DNA of 64,000 bases from Arthrobacter sp. H-02-3 (GCF_003097355.1 NZ_PYUI01000019.1:28260-92259), one strand, 5' to 3'. Shown: positions 49,515-58,482, counted from the stretch's first letter. Numbers and translations are program-made. Notes: generated from the letters alone by a model not told the origin.

Positions 49515-50852
49515 CTAGCGCTGCTGGGGAGTCCTGCGCCACCGCAGGACCAGGAACCGCCCGGCCACCCCGACGGCCAGCACCGCCGCCATGACCAGCA
49601 TGGAAGCCGGCGGGAGGGTCACGGCCAGGACGAGGCAGCCGAGGAAACCCAGCACGTTGAGCCAGCGCGGCGCATGCCACGGGCGGCGGGCCAGCGTGAA
49701 GGCGGCGGCGTTGGTCACGGCGTAATAGATGAGCACCCCGAAGCTGGAAAATCCGACGACGGTCATCACGTTCGTGCTCAGCAGCAGGACGATGACGACG
49801 GCGGCGACCGCCAGTTCTGCGACGAACGGGACGGTGTGGGGGCCGCCCACCCGGGCCAGCCGGGCCGGCAGGTCGCGTTCCCGGGCCATTGCCAGGGTGG
49901 TCCGGCCCACCCCGGTGATCAGGGCCAGCAACGCGCCAAGACACGCGGCCGCCGCCCCGGCTTGGACGAAGGGAACTCCGGCGCTGAGCTGTGAGACGGC
50001 CACCGCGTCAAGCAGCGGCGCCGTCGACTCCGCCAACTGCTGCGGCGGAAGGTGCCACTGCAGCAGTGCGGCCAGGCCGAGGTAGATCACGAAGGCCCCG
50101 GCCAGCGCTGCCAGGATGGCGCGCGGGATGGTGCGGGTGGGGTCCTTGACCTCTTCGCCGAGGGTGGCGATCCGGGCGTAGCCAGCGAAGGCGAAGAACA
50201 TCAGCCCCGCCGCCGGAAGGACGCCCCAGCCGACGCCGGACGGCGTCGGGTAGACCGGTGCCGCCGACACCGCGGGGGCGCCGTCCGGGTGCGGACCCAG
50301 CAGCGACGCCACCGCGACGAAAACGATCGTGGCCAGCACGATGGCCAGCAGGATCCTGGTCAGGAAGGCGGTCCGGGTAATGCCGAGCAGGTTGATTCCG
50401 GTAAGGACCACGACGGCGGCGACCGCCAGCGGTGTGGCGTAGGCCGGTGCCACGTAGTGCCCGAACGTGAGCGCCATTGCCGCGCAGGATGCCGTCTTGC
50501 CCGTCACGAAGCCCCAGCCCGCAATGAACCCTGGCCATTCGCCAAGCTGCCGGCGACCATACACGTAGGTGCCGCCGCTGGCGGGGTATCTGGCCGCCAA
50601 CTGCGCCGAGGCGACGGCGTTGCAGTAGGCAATGACGCCGGCGACGGCCACGGCCAAAGTCAGGAGCGGGCCGGCCAGGGCGGCGGCGGGGGAGAACACC
50701 ACGAACACCCCGGCCCCCAGCATGGAACCGAGGCCGATTGCCGTCGAATCGAAGACGCCGAGCCGGCGTTGCAGCTGCTGCTGGCCGGGCCGGTCACCGG
50801 GGTTACCGCCGGTCCGGTCACCGGGCTGGGTTCCGTTATGCCGAGTTGCCAT
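49515..50852 (-). CDS. APC-superfamily amino acid/polyamine permease
   Basis: 445-residue transporter with about 12 helices. It begins with a Gly/Gln-rich cytoplasmic tail (residues 1-30) and then LGVFDSTAIGLGSMLGAGVF, the classic first helix of the APC fold, where the unwound GSMLGAG is the substrate-binding loop. Later helices include YPASGGTYVYGRRQLGEWPG, FFAFAGYARIATLGEEVKDP (the typical helix 6-8 region) and IPRAILAALAGAFVIYLGLA. The substrate is an amino acid or polyamine, but sequence alone does not say which. Its stop lies 6 bp from the hisS stop, so the two converge; it diverges from aspS. Confidence 0.9.
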   Translation of the reverse strand: MATRHNGTQPGDRTGGNPGDRPGQQQLQRRLGVFDSTAIGLGSMLGAGVFVVFSPAAALAGPLLTLAVAVAGVIAYCNAVASAQLAARYPASGGTYVYGRRQLGEWPGFIAGWGFVTGKTASCAAMALTFGHYVAPAYATPLAVAAVVVLTGINLLGITRTAFLTRILLAIVLATIVFVAVASLLGPHPDGAPAVSAAPVYPTPSGVGWGVLPAAGLMFFAFAGYARIATLGEEVKDPTRTIPRAILAALAGAFVIYLGLAALLQWHLPPQQLAESTAPLLDAVAVSQLSAGVPFVQAGAAAACLGALLALITGVGRTTLAMARERDLPARLARVGGPHTVPFVAELAVAAVVIVLLLSTNVMTVVGFSSFGVLIYYAVTNAAAFTLARRPWHAPRWLNVLGFLGCLVLAVTLPPASMLVMAAVLAVGVAGRFLVLRWRRTPQQR

Positions 50853-50973
50853 GGCGGAAGGGTCCTTATCAACGGGTAAACTCGTACGGGATCGTTCCCG
50901 TAGCGATCCTATAGAACGTCATTTCTTAATGTCGCTTTTGATTTTCCCTCTGTCTTCTTCAGAAAGGCGTGCT

Positions 50974-52758
50974 GTGCTGCGCACACATGACCTCGGATCG
51001 CTTCGCTCCGAGCACATTGGACAAACCGTAACCCTCGCCGGCTGGGTCGGCCGGCGTCGTGACCACGGTGGTGTCGCATTCGTTGACCTGCGCGACGCGT
51101 CCGGCGTCGCCCAGGTTGTGGTCCGCGAAGAAGAAGTCTTCCACGGCCTGCGCAACGAGTACGTGCTGCAGATTGTCGGCACCGTGTCCCAGCGCCCCGA
51201 AGGCAACGAGAACCCGGCGCTTCCCACCGGTGAGATCGAGGTCATGGCCGAGAAGGTCACCATCCTCAATACCTCGGATCCGCTGCCTTTCCAGATCGAC
51301 GAGCACGTCGAAGTGGGCGAGGAAGCCCGCCTGAAGCACCGCTACCTGGACCTGCGCCGCCCCGGCCCCGCCCGCAACCTGCGCCTGCGTTCGGAGGCCA
51401 ACCGCGTGGCCCGCGAGCTGCTCCACCAGGACGGCTACGTGGAGATCGAAACGCCGACGCTGACCCGCTCGACGCCGGAAGGCGCCCGCGACTTCGTGGT
51501 CCCCGCACGCCTGGCGCCGGGTTCCTGGTATGCGCTGCCGCAGTCCCCGCAGCTGTTCAAGCAGCTCCTGCAGGTGGGCGGTTTCGAGAAGTACTACCAG
51601 ATCGCCCGCTGCTACCGCGATGAGGACTTCCGTGCGGACCGCCAGCCGGAATTCACCCAGCTGGATATCGAAGCCAGCTTCGTCGAGCAGGACGACATCA
51701 TCCGTCTCGGCGAGAACATCGTCAAGGCACTCTGGAAGCTGATCGACGTCGAAATCCCGACGCCGATCCAGCGCATCACCTACCACGATGCCATGGCCCG
51801 CTACGGCTCGGACAAGCCGGACCTGCGCTTCGGCCAGGAGCTCACCGAGCTGACCGAGTTCTTCAAGGACACCAACTTCGGCGTCTTCAAGGCGCCCTAC
51901 GTCGGTGCCGTCGTCATGCCGGGCGGCGCCTCCCAGGCCCGCCGCGCCCTCGACGCCTGGCAGGAATGGGCCAAGCAGCGCGGCGCCAAGGGCCTGGCGT
52001 ACGTCCTGTACAAGGAAGACGGCGAACTCGCCGGTCCCGTGGCCAAGAACCTCACCGACACGGAGCGTGCCGGTCTCGCCGACGCCGTCGGCGCCAAGCC
52101 CGGTGACTGCATCTTCTTCGCCGCCGGCGAGAAGACCCCGTCCCGCGCCCTCCTCGGCGCGGCCCGCGTGGAAATCGGCCACCGGACCGGCCTGATCAAC
52201 CCCTCCGACTGGGCCTTCTGCTGGGTCGTGGACGCGCCGATGTTCGAGCCCGCCGCCGCCGCTGTCGCGTCCGGCGACGTCGCCGTCGGAGCCGGCAAAT
52301 GGACCGCCGTGCACCACGCATTCACCTCGCCCAAGCCGGAGTTCATGGACACCTTCGACCAGGATCCCGAGTCGGCACTGTCCTACGCCTACGACATCGT
52401 CTGCAACGGCAACGAAATCGGCGGCGGCTCGATCCGTATCCACGAGCGCGATGTCCAGGAACGGGTCTTCGAACTCATGGGCCTGGACAAGCAGGACGCC
52501 CAGACCAAGTTCGGCTTCCTGCTCGAGGGCTTCAAGTTCGGCGCTCCTCCGCACGGCGGCATCGCCTTCGGCTGGGACCGCGTTGTGGCCCTGCTGGCCG
52601 GTGTGGAGTCCATCCGCGACGTCATCGCATTCCCGAAGTCCGGCGGCGGCTTCGACCCGCTGACCCAGGCGCCCGCTCCCATCACGGCGCAGCAGCGCAA
52701 GGAAGCCGGCGTGGACTTCAAGCCCGAGGCCACGAAGGCCCCCGAGGCGAAGAACTAG
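50974..52758 (+). CDS. aspS: Aspartyl-tRNA synthetase
   Basis: 594-residue class II synthetase. The N-terminal OB domain is TVTLAGWVGRRRDHGGVAFV, then LRDASGVAQVVV. Motif 1 is near VEIETPTLTRSTPEGARDF. Motif 2, FEKYYQIARCYRDEDFRADR followed by QPEFTQLDIE, is near residue 210. The bacterial GAD insertion occupies about 280-410. Motif 3 is GGIAFGWDRVVALL near residue 530. GTG at 50974 is the likely start after AAAGG at 50964-50967; the frame is open further upstream over the divergent permease. Whether it also charges tRNA-Asn cannot be read from these motifs alone. Confidence 0.96.
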   Translation: MLRTHDLGSLRSEHIGQTVTLAGWVGRRRDHGGVAFVDLRDASGVAQVVVREEEVFHGLRNEYVLQIVGTVSQRPEGNENPALPTGEIEVMAEKVTILNTSDPLPFQIDEHVEVGEEARLKHRYLDLRRPGPARNLRLRSEANRVARELLHQDGYVEIETPTLTRSTPEGARDFVVPARLAPGSWYALPQSPQLFKQLLQVGGFEKYYQIARCYRDEDFRADRQPEFTQLDIEASFVEQDDIIRLGENIVKALWKLIDVEIPTPIQRITYHDAMARYGSDKPDLRFGQELTELTEFFKDTNFGVFKAPYVGAVVMPGGASQARRALDAWQEWAKQRGAKGLAYVLYKEDGELAGPVAKNLTDTERAGLADAVGAKPGDCIFFAAGEKTPSRALLGAARVEIGHRTGLINPSDWAFCWVVDAPMFEPAAAAVASGDVAVGAGKWTAVHHAFTSPKPEFMDTFDQDPESALSYAYDIVCNGNEIGGGSIRIHERDVQERVFELMGLDKQDAQTKFGFLLEGFKFGAPPHGGIAFGWDRVVALLAGVESIRDVIAFPKSGGGFDPLTQAPAPITAQQRKEAGVDFKPEATKAPEAKN

Positions 52759-52777
52759 CCGTCTAGCATCAGCATCA

Positions 52778-52817
52778 ACAGCAGGGGCTCCCCGGGAAAC
52801 CGGGGAGCCCCTGCTGT
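52778..52817 (+). terminator. Strong terminator after aspS
   Basis: A perfect 18-bp stem: left arm 52778-52795 beginning ACAGCAGGGGCTCC, right arm 52800-52817 ending GGAGCCCCTGCTGT, closed by a GAAA tetraloop (GNRA type). It begins 19 bp past the aspS stop codon. Confidence 0.85.
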
Positions 52818-52819
52818 CT

Positions 52820-52868
52820 GCACAAGTGCCTACTCTCTGCACAGTTGCCTACACTCCGCACAGCTGCC
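52820..52868. repeat. 19-bp tandem repeat upstream of GNAT gene
   Basis: Two full 19-bp copies begin at 52820 (GCACAAGTGCCTACTCTCT) and 52839 (GCACAGTTGCCTACACTCC), and a partial third begins at 52858 (GCACAGCTGCC). They lie between the aspS terminator and the ATG at 52898, in the leader or promoter of the acetyltransferase gene. Confidence 0.7.
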
Positions 52869-52897
52869 CCTTCATTCGTTCCGGACGGAGAACCTCG

Positions 52898-53818
52898 ATG
52901 GATCAGAGCCTGAACCCCGCACAGAACCCCACATCGAACCCCGCACCAAAGCCCGCACAGACCGCGCCGGGGAAGCCCGCAGCGATTTGCCGTCTGGAGG
53001 CGCTGATGGATGCCGCCTGGCGCGCCGCCGAATGCGAGGAGTCCGGCGGGTGGGTGCTGCGGGCCGCGTCCGGCGTGACCCAGCGGGCGAACTCGGTCTG
53101 GACGCGGGATCCCGGCGAGGACCCGCACCGGTTGATCGCCAGGCTCCGGCAGGCGCGGCTGTGGTACCGGGACCGGCGGCTCCCTCTGATCTTCCAGAGT
53201 TTTGACGGCCCGCGCTATGCGGCCCTGAATGCGGTGCTCGACGCCGAAGGGTTCACGCGGCAGTCCGAAACCCTGGTCCTGGTACGTCCGTCCGGGGCGG
53301 AGCCTGGCGGCGGCTCTGCGGGCCCGGACCCGGCCGTGGAAATCACCCCTGAACCCACTGCCGACTGGCTGGATCTGTGGTGGAGCGTCGACGGCCGCGG
53401 CGGGTCGGCCGAGCTCGCCGTCGCCCGCGGCATCCTCGAGTGCTGCCCGGCCGTCTACGCCCTGGTGCGGGACGACGACGGCGTACCGGCCGCCGTCGCG
53501 CGGCTCGCCATGCCCGGGACGGTGCCCGCCTTGACCGACCCTGTCCCCGTCGTGGCCGGCCCTGCGCCCGCCGGGCCGGGCTGGGGCGGCCTGTACTGCA
53601 TGGCGACGCGCCCCGACGCGCGGCGGCGCGGCTATGGCGGCCGGATTGTCCGGGCCCTGCTGCGAGAAGGCGACGCCCGCGGGCTGGAGGGCTACTGGCT
53701 GTTGGTGATGGCGTCCAACGCCGGTGCCCGGGACCTGTACGCACAAGCAGGCTTCCGCGAAGCCTGCCGGTACCTCTACCGGCAGGAGCGGCCGAAGCGT
53801 CACTTGACCGGCTGCTGA
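52898..53818 (+). CDS. GNAT family N-acetyltransferase
   Basis: 306-residue acetyltransferase. Residues 5-26 are a short degenerate Asn/Pro/Lys repeat (PAQNPTSNPAPKPAQ), probably disordered. The folded part has an N-terminal domain (LEALMDAAWRAAECEESGGW) and a C-terminal GNAT domain with the acetyl-CoA loop ATRPDARRRGYGGRIVRALL near residue 245 and the end LYAQAGFREACRYLYRQE. The start ATG follows GGACGGAG with 8-nt spacing. Two-domain GNATs like this often act on peptides or small amines; the substrate here is unknown. Confidence 0.86.
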   Translation: MDQSLNPAQNPTSNPAPKPAQTAPGKPAAICRLEALMDAAWRAAECEESGGWVLRAASGVTQRANSVWTRDPGEDPHRLIARLRQARLWYRDRRLPLIFQSFDGPRYAALNAVLDAEGFTRQSETLVLVRPSGAEPGGGSAGPDPAVEITPEPTADWLDLWWSVDGRGGSAELAVARGILECCPAVYALVRDDDGVPAAVARLAMPGTVPALTDPVPVVAGPAPAGPGWGGLYCMATRPDARRRGYGGRIVRALLREGDARGLEGYWLLVMASNAGARDLYAQAGFREACRYLYRQERPKRHLTGC

Positions 53819-53819
53819 A

Positions 53820-53863
53820 ACGGCGCCTGCGGCACCCGAACGGATCGGGGCGGCAGGCGCCGT
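53820..53863. terminator. Hairpin between GNAT gene and small ORF
   Basis: ACGGCGCCTGC (53820-53830) pairs with GCAGGCGCCGT (53853-53863), an 11-bp stem directly after the GNAT stop. It can also end the catabolic operon arriving from the right on the minus strand. Confidence 0.65.
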
Positions 53864-53889
53864 CGGGCAGTGCGGAGCCACTGGCTGCT

Positions 53890-54105
53890 CTACATGTCTT
53901 CCGTGTCATAGTGCAGGCCGAGCCACGGCGAGGCAGTCAGTTCACCGGTGGAGGTCCGAGGCGTGGCCGGCGGTTCCCCGGTGCCTGCAACAGGGACCAG
54001 GCACCCTGCGGATCCGTGCATGCCGGACCCCTGTGGTCCCAGGATCCGGGTCCCGGCCACGTGGATTGGCCAGTGGTGCGGGAACGCGTTGTGACGTCTG
54101 GACAC
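53890..54105 (-). CDS. 71-residue orphan protein at the end of the catabolic operon
   Basis: Small protein read from a GTG at 54103-54105 with AAGGAG 7 nt upstream (spacing that decides the start). It contains HNAFPHHWPIHVAGTRILGP, then QGSGMHGSAGCLVPVAGTGE and ends LTASPWLGLHYDTEDM. It is rich in histidine, glycine and tryptophan, with no membrane helix. No family is recognised. Its position, 29 bp after the MHS transporter stop and in the same direction, suggests co-transcription with the SDR-flavoprotein-Dabb-MHS operon. Confidence 0.55.
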   Translation of the reverse strand: MSRRHNAFPHHWPIHVAGTRILGPQGSGMHGSAGCLVPVAGTGEPPATPRTSTGELTASPWLGLHYDTEDM

Positions 54106-54134
54106 GGGGTTCTCCTTCGGGTGGTGGCGGCGGT

Positions 54135-55532
54135 TCAGGGAAGCTGCAGGGCCGGCGGGGCCTGCTGCGCGGCGGGATTCTCCCCGGCAAGCAGTTCCCG
54201 GCGGCGGGCGGTCCCGGCCAGGTAGGGGCCGCCCAGGTCCTCTATGGGGGTCTTGTACGTCTCGCGGGAGAAGTACACGGAGACGGCGGCGATGAGCATG
54301 CAGACCGTGGCGAAGACTGCCACGGGAACCCACCCGGTGATGCCGGGGGTGAGCAGGATGCCGGCGATCATCGGGGCGAAACCGGCCAGGACCAGGCCCA
54401 GCTGGTTGCCCATCGCCATGCCCGTGTAGCGCACCGGGGCGGCGAACTGCTCGGCAAAGAACGAGGGCCAGATGCCGTTGAAGCCGGAGTACAGCACCGT
54501 CATGTTCAGGAGAGCAGCCAGGAACACCAGCACGATATTGCCTGAGGACAGGGCCAGGAAGTACAGGAAGATCGTGATCGAGCAGCCGATCGCGGCGGTC
54601 AGCAGCAGCGGGCGCCGGCCGATCCGGTCCGAGAGCCTCGCGGCCAGCGGCATGGCGAACATCGACAAGCCGATGGCGACGGCGTTGACGGTCAGGATGG
54701 AGGCCCGGTCAAACCCGGCGGTGGAGGTGGCGTAGGCCAGCCCGAAGACGGTGAAGATGGTCTGCATGACGGACATGATGGACATGCCCATCACACGGAG
54801 CACATCGGTGCCCTGGAACTTCAGCACGTCCTTGACCGGCATCGGGGCGACCTGCCGGTGTTCCTGGGCCTCCTCGAAGACCGGGGTCTCGTCCAGGTGG
54901 GTCCGCACCCAGTACGCGATGGCCAGGACCACGATGGAGAGCCAGAACGGGATGCGCCAGCCCCAGCTCATCATGGCCTGCTGCGGCATGGAGGTGACCG
55001 GGATGAAGACGAGGGTGGCGAGCACCATGCCGGAGGCGTAGCCGGTCATCACAAAGCTGGTGAAGAACCCGCGACTGCCCTCCGGGGAGTGTTCCAGCGT
55101 GAGCGTGGACGCGCCCGCCGATTCAGCCCCGGCGGAGAAACCCTGCGCGAGCCGCCCGGCCACCAGCAGGATCGGGGCCCAGATGCCCACCTGCTCGTAG
55201 CTTGGCAGGAAACCGATGCCGAGCGAGGCCAGGCCCATGATGCCAAGGGTGAGCAGCAGGATCTTCTTGCGCCCCAGCTTGTCGCCGAAGTGGCCCATGA
55301 CGAGCCCGCCCACCGGCCGCGCCACGTACGCGACGCCGAAGGTGGCGAAGGCGCCGATCAGGCCGATGGCGGGGTCGGCGGCGGGGAAGAACAGGTGCGG
55401 GAACACCAGCGCCGCGGCGGTCCCGTAGATGAAGAAGTCGTAGTACTCCAGGGTGCTGCCCAGGAAGGACGCCAGGGCTGCCTTCCGCGGTGTCTTTCGC
55501 GCGGCCAGGCGTGGAGCGGGTGCAGTGTGCAT
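54135..55532 (-). CDS. MHS-type MFS transporter (metabolite:H+ symporter)
   Basis: 465-residue MFS permease with 12 helices of the MHS family (ProP/ShiA/PcaK-like). It starts with KAALASFLGSTLEYYDFFIY (the family's first helix with tandem tyrosines) and the motif A loop GHFGDKLGRKKILLL between helices 2 and 3, followed by LAQGFSAGAESAGASTLTLE near residue 130. Helix 5 loop RTHLDETPVFEE and the second half with FGLAYATSTAGFDR also match. The substrate should be an organic acid or betaine-like compound. It probably imports the substrate of the neighbouring flavoprotein/SDR pathway. It is 11 bp downstream of the Dabb gene. Confidence 0.9.
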   Translation of the reverse strand: MHTAPAPRLAARKTPRKAALASFLGSTLEYYDFFIYGTAAALVFPHLFFPAADPAIGLIGAFATFGVAYVARPVGGLVMGHFGDKLGRKKILLLTLGIMGLASLGIGFLPSYEQVGIWAPILLVAGRLAQGFSAGAESAGASTLTLEHSPEGSRGFFTSFVMTGYASGMVLATLVFIPVTSMPQQAMMSWGWRIPFWLSIVVLAIAYWVRTHLDETPVFEEAQEHRQVAPMPVKDVLKFQGTDVLRVMGMSIMSVMQTIFTVFGLAYATSTAGFDRASILTVNAVAIGLSMFAMPLAARLSDRIGRRPLLLTAAIGCSITIFLYFLALSSGNIVLVFLAALLNMTVLYSGFNGIWPSFFAEQFAAPVRYTGMAMGNQLGLVLAGFAPMIAGILLTPGITGWVPVAVFATVCMLIAAVSVYFSRETYKTPIEDLGGPYLAGTARRRELLAGENPAAQQAPPALQLP

Positions 55533-55543
55533 GGGGATCTCCT

Positions 55544-55873
55544 TTAAGACGACGGCGTCTTAGTGGCAGCCGGCTGGGTATCCCCGAGGTGGAAGTCCAC
55601 CGAGAGGATTTGCTGGCTGTTGGGGAATGAATAGGCCTTGAGCGGTTCGTGCAGCGGATGGGTGTTGTACACCGCGATGTCCTCGACCTTTTCGAAGTCC
55701 GCCACGATGGCGTAGTCGAAGGAGCGCTCTGTGCTGAGCACATCCGGGCCGTGGGTCAGGCTGAGCATGCCGGGGATATTCCCGGTCATCTTGTTGAGTC
55801 CGGTGATCCAGGCCTGTTTGTCGGCGGGAGGGAAGTCCGGTTTGAACTTGAAGAGGACGGTGTGGCGGATCAT
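55544..55873 (-). CDS. Dabb (stress-responsive A/B barrel) domain protein
   Basis: 109-residue dimeric alpha-beta barrel protein. It starts MIRHTVLFKFKPDFPPADKQ, the typical Dabb opening with a histidine in strand 1, and includes GPDVLSTERSFDYAIVADFE and the HPLHEPLKAY helix with further histidines. Such proteins act as small enzymes or cyclases in catabolic or polyketide clusters; the role here is unknown. It starts 1 nt after the flavoprotein stop and ends 11 bp before the MHS transporter. Codon use and spacing support co-expression. Confidence 0.88.
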   Translation of the reverse strand: MIRHTVLFKFKPDFPPADKQAWITGLNKMTGNIPGMLSLTHGPDVLSTERSFDYAIVADFEKVEDIAVYNTHPLHEPLKAYSFPNSQQILSVDFHLGDTQPAATKTPSS

Positions 55874-55874
55874 C

Positions 55875-57563
55875 TCAGGCCTCCACCAGTTCAGCGGCTG
55901 CGTCAGCGGTGGCCGTGGTGCGGGCCGTCGGGGCGAAGCCGGGGTCCTGGCCGGCGATGGTGCGGCCGGCGAGGTAGCCCATGGTCATGATCGGGCCGAG
56001 GGTGGCGCCGGCGCCGGGGTAGCCGGCGGCGTAGGCGTTTTCGGTCGTGTTGCCGGCGGCGTAGAGACCCTCGATGGGGCGGTTGTCCACGTCCAGGACG
56101 CGGGCGCGGCCGTCCGTGGCGACGCCGCCGTTGGTTCCGAAGGCGCCGTTCACTACCTCCATGGCGTAGAACGGTCCGGTCTGGAGGGGACCCAGGGACG
56201 GGTTCGGGTACGGGTTGTCGTCGTCGCCCCAGTATTTGTCGTACGCGCTTTCGCCGCGGCCAAAGTCGGGATCCTCGCCCTTGACGGCGAACTCGTTGAA
56301 CCGCGCCACAGTCGCCGTCAGATTTCCGGCGGGAACCTTGATCTTTGCCGCGAGCTCCGCCAGTGTCGACGCTTCGATCAGGTAGTCGGGGACGGGCTGA
56401 CCGGCCCGGTGCGCCAGGATGCCGTAACGCTCCATGTAGGCATGGTCGACGATCACGTGTGCCGGGGTGTTGAGGGTCTGGTTCCGGGGGGAGTCCCAGG
56501 ACTGCAGGCTCCGGGCCAGGTCGTTGTAGTTTTGGGATTCGTTGGCGAAGCGGCGGCCGTGGCGGTTGACCATCAAGGATCCGGGGCCCTGGCGCTCGAA
56601 GCGGAGCAGGGTGCCGATTGACTGCCCGTCGCGGGTGTCGCCGGTGACCGACATCGGGGCCCACCAGGCTTCCCGGGTGCCGCGGGTCTGGCCGCCGATC
56701 CGCTGCACCATCCGCAAGCCGTCGCCGGTGTTCGAGGGCGGAGAGCACATCGTGTAGAGCCGCGATGCGAGCATCGAGTCGGCCAGTGCCTTGTCCCATT
56801 CGAAGCCGCCGGTGGCCAGCACCACGCCGTCGTTCGCCTGGAAGACGTCGCCGGTTTCGAGTTCGACGCCAGTCACCCGGCCGCCGTCGGTCAGCAGGCG
56901 GTGTCCGCGGGCCCCGGTGACGAGGGCTGCGCCGTCGCGGACCAGGCTCGCAAGGAGCATGGATACGAGGGCCTGGCCCTTGGCCACGAAACCGTCGGCC
57001 TGGCGCCGGTTCAGTTCGTCCCAGGGAAACTTGGTGAAGGCGCCCCAGTTTTCGTACTCCTGCATGGTGAACGGGGCGCGGCCGTCGGTGCGGACGTGCG
57101 GGGTGAGCGCGCCCAGGGCTTCCTTGCTGTTGAAGAGTTCAGGCTCCACCGTGCGGCCCCCCTCGACAGCGCCGGGCAGGTCCTGGCGGTAGTCCGGGAA
57201 GTTGTTCAGGAAGATGAAGCGTACGCCGCATTCCTCTTCCACGAAGCGGAGCATCTGGTCCCCGTAGTCCAAGGCGGCGTCCAGGAGTTCCTCCCGTCCG
57301 CGGCCGCGGGCCACGGCCCGCACATATTTGGCGGCAGCTTCCTTGGAATCGGTGATGCCGGCTTCGCGGGCGTGGTGGTTGTCGGCCACCCAGAGCATGC
57401 CGCCGGAGACGGCCGAGGTGCCGCCCAGCAGGGCGCTCTTTTCCAGCACGACGACGGACTTGCCGGCACGGGCGGCGGTGGCCGCCGCGGTAAGGGCGCC
57501 GGCGCCGGAGCCGACGACGACGACGTCGTAGCGGTCCGACGCGGTTCCATGGACGAATTTCAT
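55875..57563 (-). CDS. FAD-dependent oxidoreductase, KstD/fumarate-reductase-type flavoprotein (copy 1)
   Basis: 562-residue flavoprotein of the succinate dehydrogenase/3-ketosteroid-1-dehydrogenase family, which introduces or reduces a C=C bond in a ring. The FAD dinucleotide motif is VVVVGSGAGALTAAATAARA near residue 15, followed by LLGGTSAVSGGMLW. The C-terminal FAD/active-site block reads GLYAAGNTTENAYAAGYPGA, then GATLGPIMTMGYLAGR, whose tyrosine and glycine are the positions conserved in KstD enzymes. The middle (residues 270-430) is the substrate domain. It lies in an operon with an SDR, Dabb protein and transporter; a paralogue lies at 59401-61128. The true substrate (steroid or other cyclic ketone) is inferred, not shown. 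Confidence 0.88.
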   Translation of the reverse strand: MKFVHGTASDRYDVVVVGSGAGALTAAATAARAGKSVVVLEKSALLGGTSAVSGGMLWVADNHHAREAGITDSKEAAAKYVRAVARGRGREELLDAALDYGDQMLRFVEEECGVRFIFLNNFPDYRQDLPGAVEGGRTVEPELFNSKEALGALTPHVRTDGRAPFTMQEYENWGAFTKFPWDELNRRQADGFVAKGQALVSMLLASLVRDGAALVTGARGHRLLTDGGRVTGVELETGDVFQANDGVVLATGGFEWDKALADSMLASRLYTMCSPPSNTGDGLRMVQRIGGQTRGTREAWWAPMSVTGDTRDGQSIGTLLRFERQGPGSLMVNRHGRRFANESQNYNDLARSLQSWDSPRNQTLNTPAHVIVDHAYMERYGILAHRAGQPVPDYLIEASTLAELAAKIKVPAGNLTATVARFNEFAVKGEDPDFGRGESAYDKYWGDDDNPYPNPSLGPLQTGPFYAMEVVNGAFGTNGGVATDGRARVLDVDNRPIEGLYAAGNTTENAYAAGYPGAGATLGPIMTMGYLAGRTIAGQDPGFAPTARTTATADAAAELVEA

Positions 57564-57600
57564 GGGTGTTGCCTTTCAGGAAGGGAAGAGTATGCGGCCG

Positions 57601-58362
57601 TCAGACGGCGGTGTAGCCGCCGTCGATCACGAGCTCGGAACCGGTGGTGAACCGCGATTCGTCCGAGGCCAGGTAGAGCACGCCGTAGGCGATCTCGTCG
57701 GGTTCGCCTTGCCGCGGGAGTGGGTTTGAGCCGACGAGCTGCTTGTAATACGCCTCCGGGCCGATGTCGGACTGCTCGGCGGAGCGGCGGCTCATGCGGG
57801 TGTTCATGGACCCGGGGTGGATGGAATTGACCCGGATGCCGTGGCTTCCGTAGGCCGCAGCGTCGGATTTGCTCAGCAGCCGGACGGCGCCCTTGGTGGC
57901 GTGGTAGAGCGGCACGTTCCGGCCGCCCGTGATGCCGTGGATGGACGAGAAGTTGATGATGCTGCCGGCGCCCTTCTCGATCATGCCGGGGACCACGTGC
58001 TTGGTCATCAGCCAGACGCCCTTGACGTTGACGTTGAAGATCGTGTCGAAGTCCGTCAGTGATGCGGTGTGCGAGGCCCCGGCCGGGCCGATGATGCCGG
58101 CCGCGTTGACCAGGATGTCCGGGGCGCCGAGTTCGTCCGTCACCCGGCGGATCGCGTCAGCGACGCTGTCCTCGCTGGTGACGTCGACGTCGTACTGGCT
58201 GATGTTTTCGTGGGTGGCGGCGGACGGAATGCCCGCAACGTCCAGGCTGGCGACCTTCGCGCCGTGCTCGGCGAGCAGGGCGGCGGTGGCGCTACCCAAA
58301 TCTCCGCGGCCACCGGTGACGACGGCGGTCTTCCCGGCCACGCGGCTCTGTGTGGGGTTCAT
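57601..58362 (-). CDS. Short-chain dehydrogenase/reductase (SDR)
   Basis: 253-residue classical SDR. Cofactor motif TGGRGDLGSA (T-G-x3-G-x-G) near residue 16; the aspartate after strand 2 (SLDVAG) favours NAD(H). NAAGIIGP near residue 85 and the catalytic Ser-Tyr-Lys set (FSSIHG, YHATK near residue 152) follow. The C-terminus LASDESRFTTGSELVIDGGY is typical. ATG at 58362 is chosen because GAGGAG lies 6 nt upstream; a longer frame from 58440 is less likely. It is the first gene of the operon reading left through flavoprotein, Dabb and MHS genes, and is preceded by an inverted repeat at 58443-58459. Confidence 0.9.
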   Translation of the reverse strand: MNPTQSRVAGKTAVVTGGRGDLGSATAALLAEHGAKVASLDVAGIPSAATHENISQYDVDVTSEDSVADAIRRVTDELGAPDILVNAAGIIGPAGASHTASLTDFDTIFNVNVKGVWLMTKHVVPGMIEKGAGSIINFSSIHGITGGRNVPLYHATKGAVRLLSKSDAAAYGSHGIRVNSIHPGSMNTRMSRRSAEQSDIGPEAYYKQLVGSNPLPRQGEPDEIAYGVLYLASDESRFTTGSELVIDGGYTAV

Positions 58363-58442
58363 GTGCTGCTCCTCGTACTCCTGCAGCATCTTCGCTGCGT
58401 CTAAGCCAGAGTGGCAGGGGAGTTGTGACGGCAGCCACACGA

Positions 58443-58459
58443 TTGCCGATGAACGGCAA
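58443..58459. promoter_or_regulatory. Inverted repeat upstream of SDR operon, candidate IclR operator
   Basis: TTGCCG (58443-58448) and CGGCAA (58454-58459) form a perfect 6-bp inverted repeat with a 5-nt centre. It lies 81 bp before the SDR start codon and between the IclR-1 stop and that gene, where a repressor or activator would bind. Binding by either IclR protein is inferred. Confidence 0.5.
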
Positions 58460-58482
58460 AAGTCTGACCGGAAAACTGTGGT

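Noticed and set aside
50632..50973. N-terminal extension of aspS from an upstream start
   Set aside because: It would overlap the divergent permease and adds no family sequence; conserved AspS sequence starts at GTG 50974.
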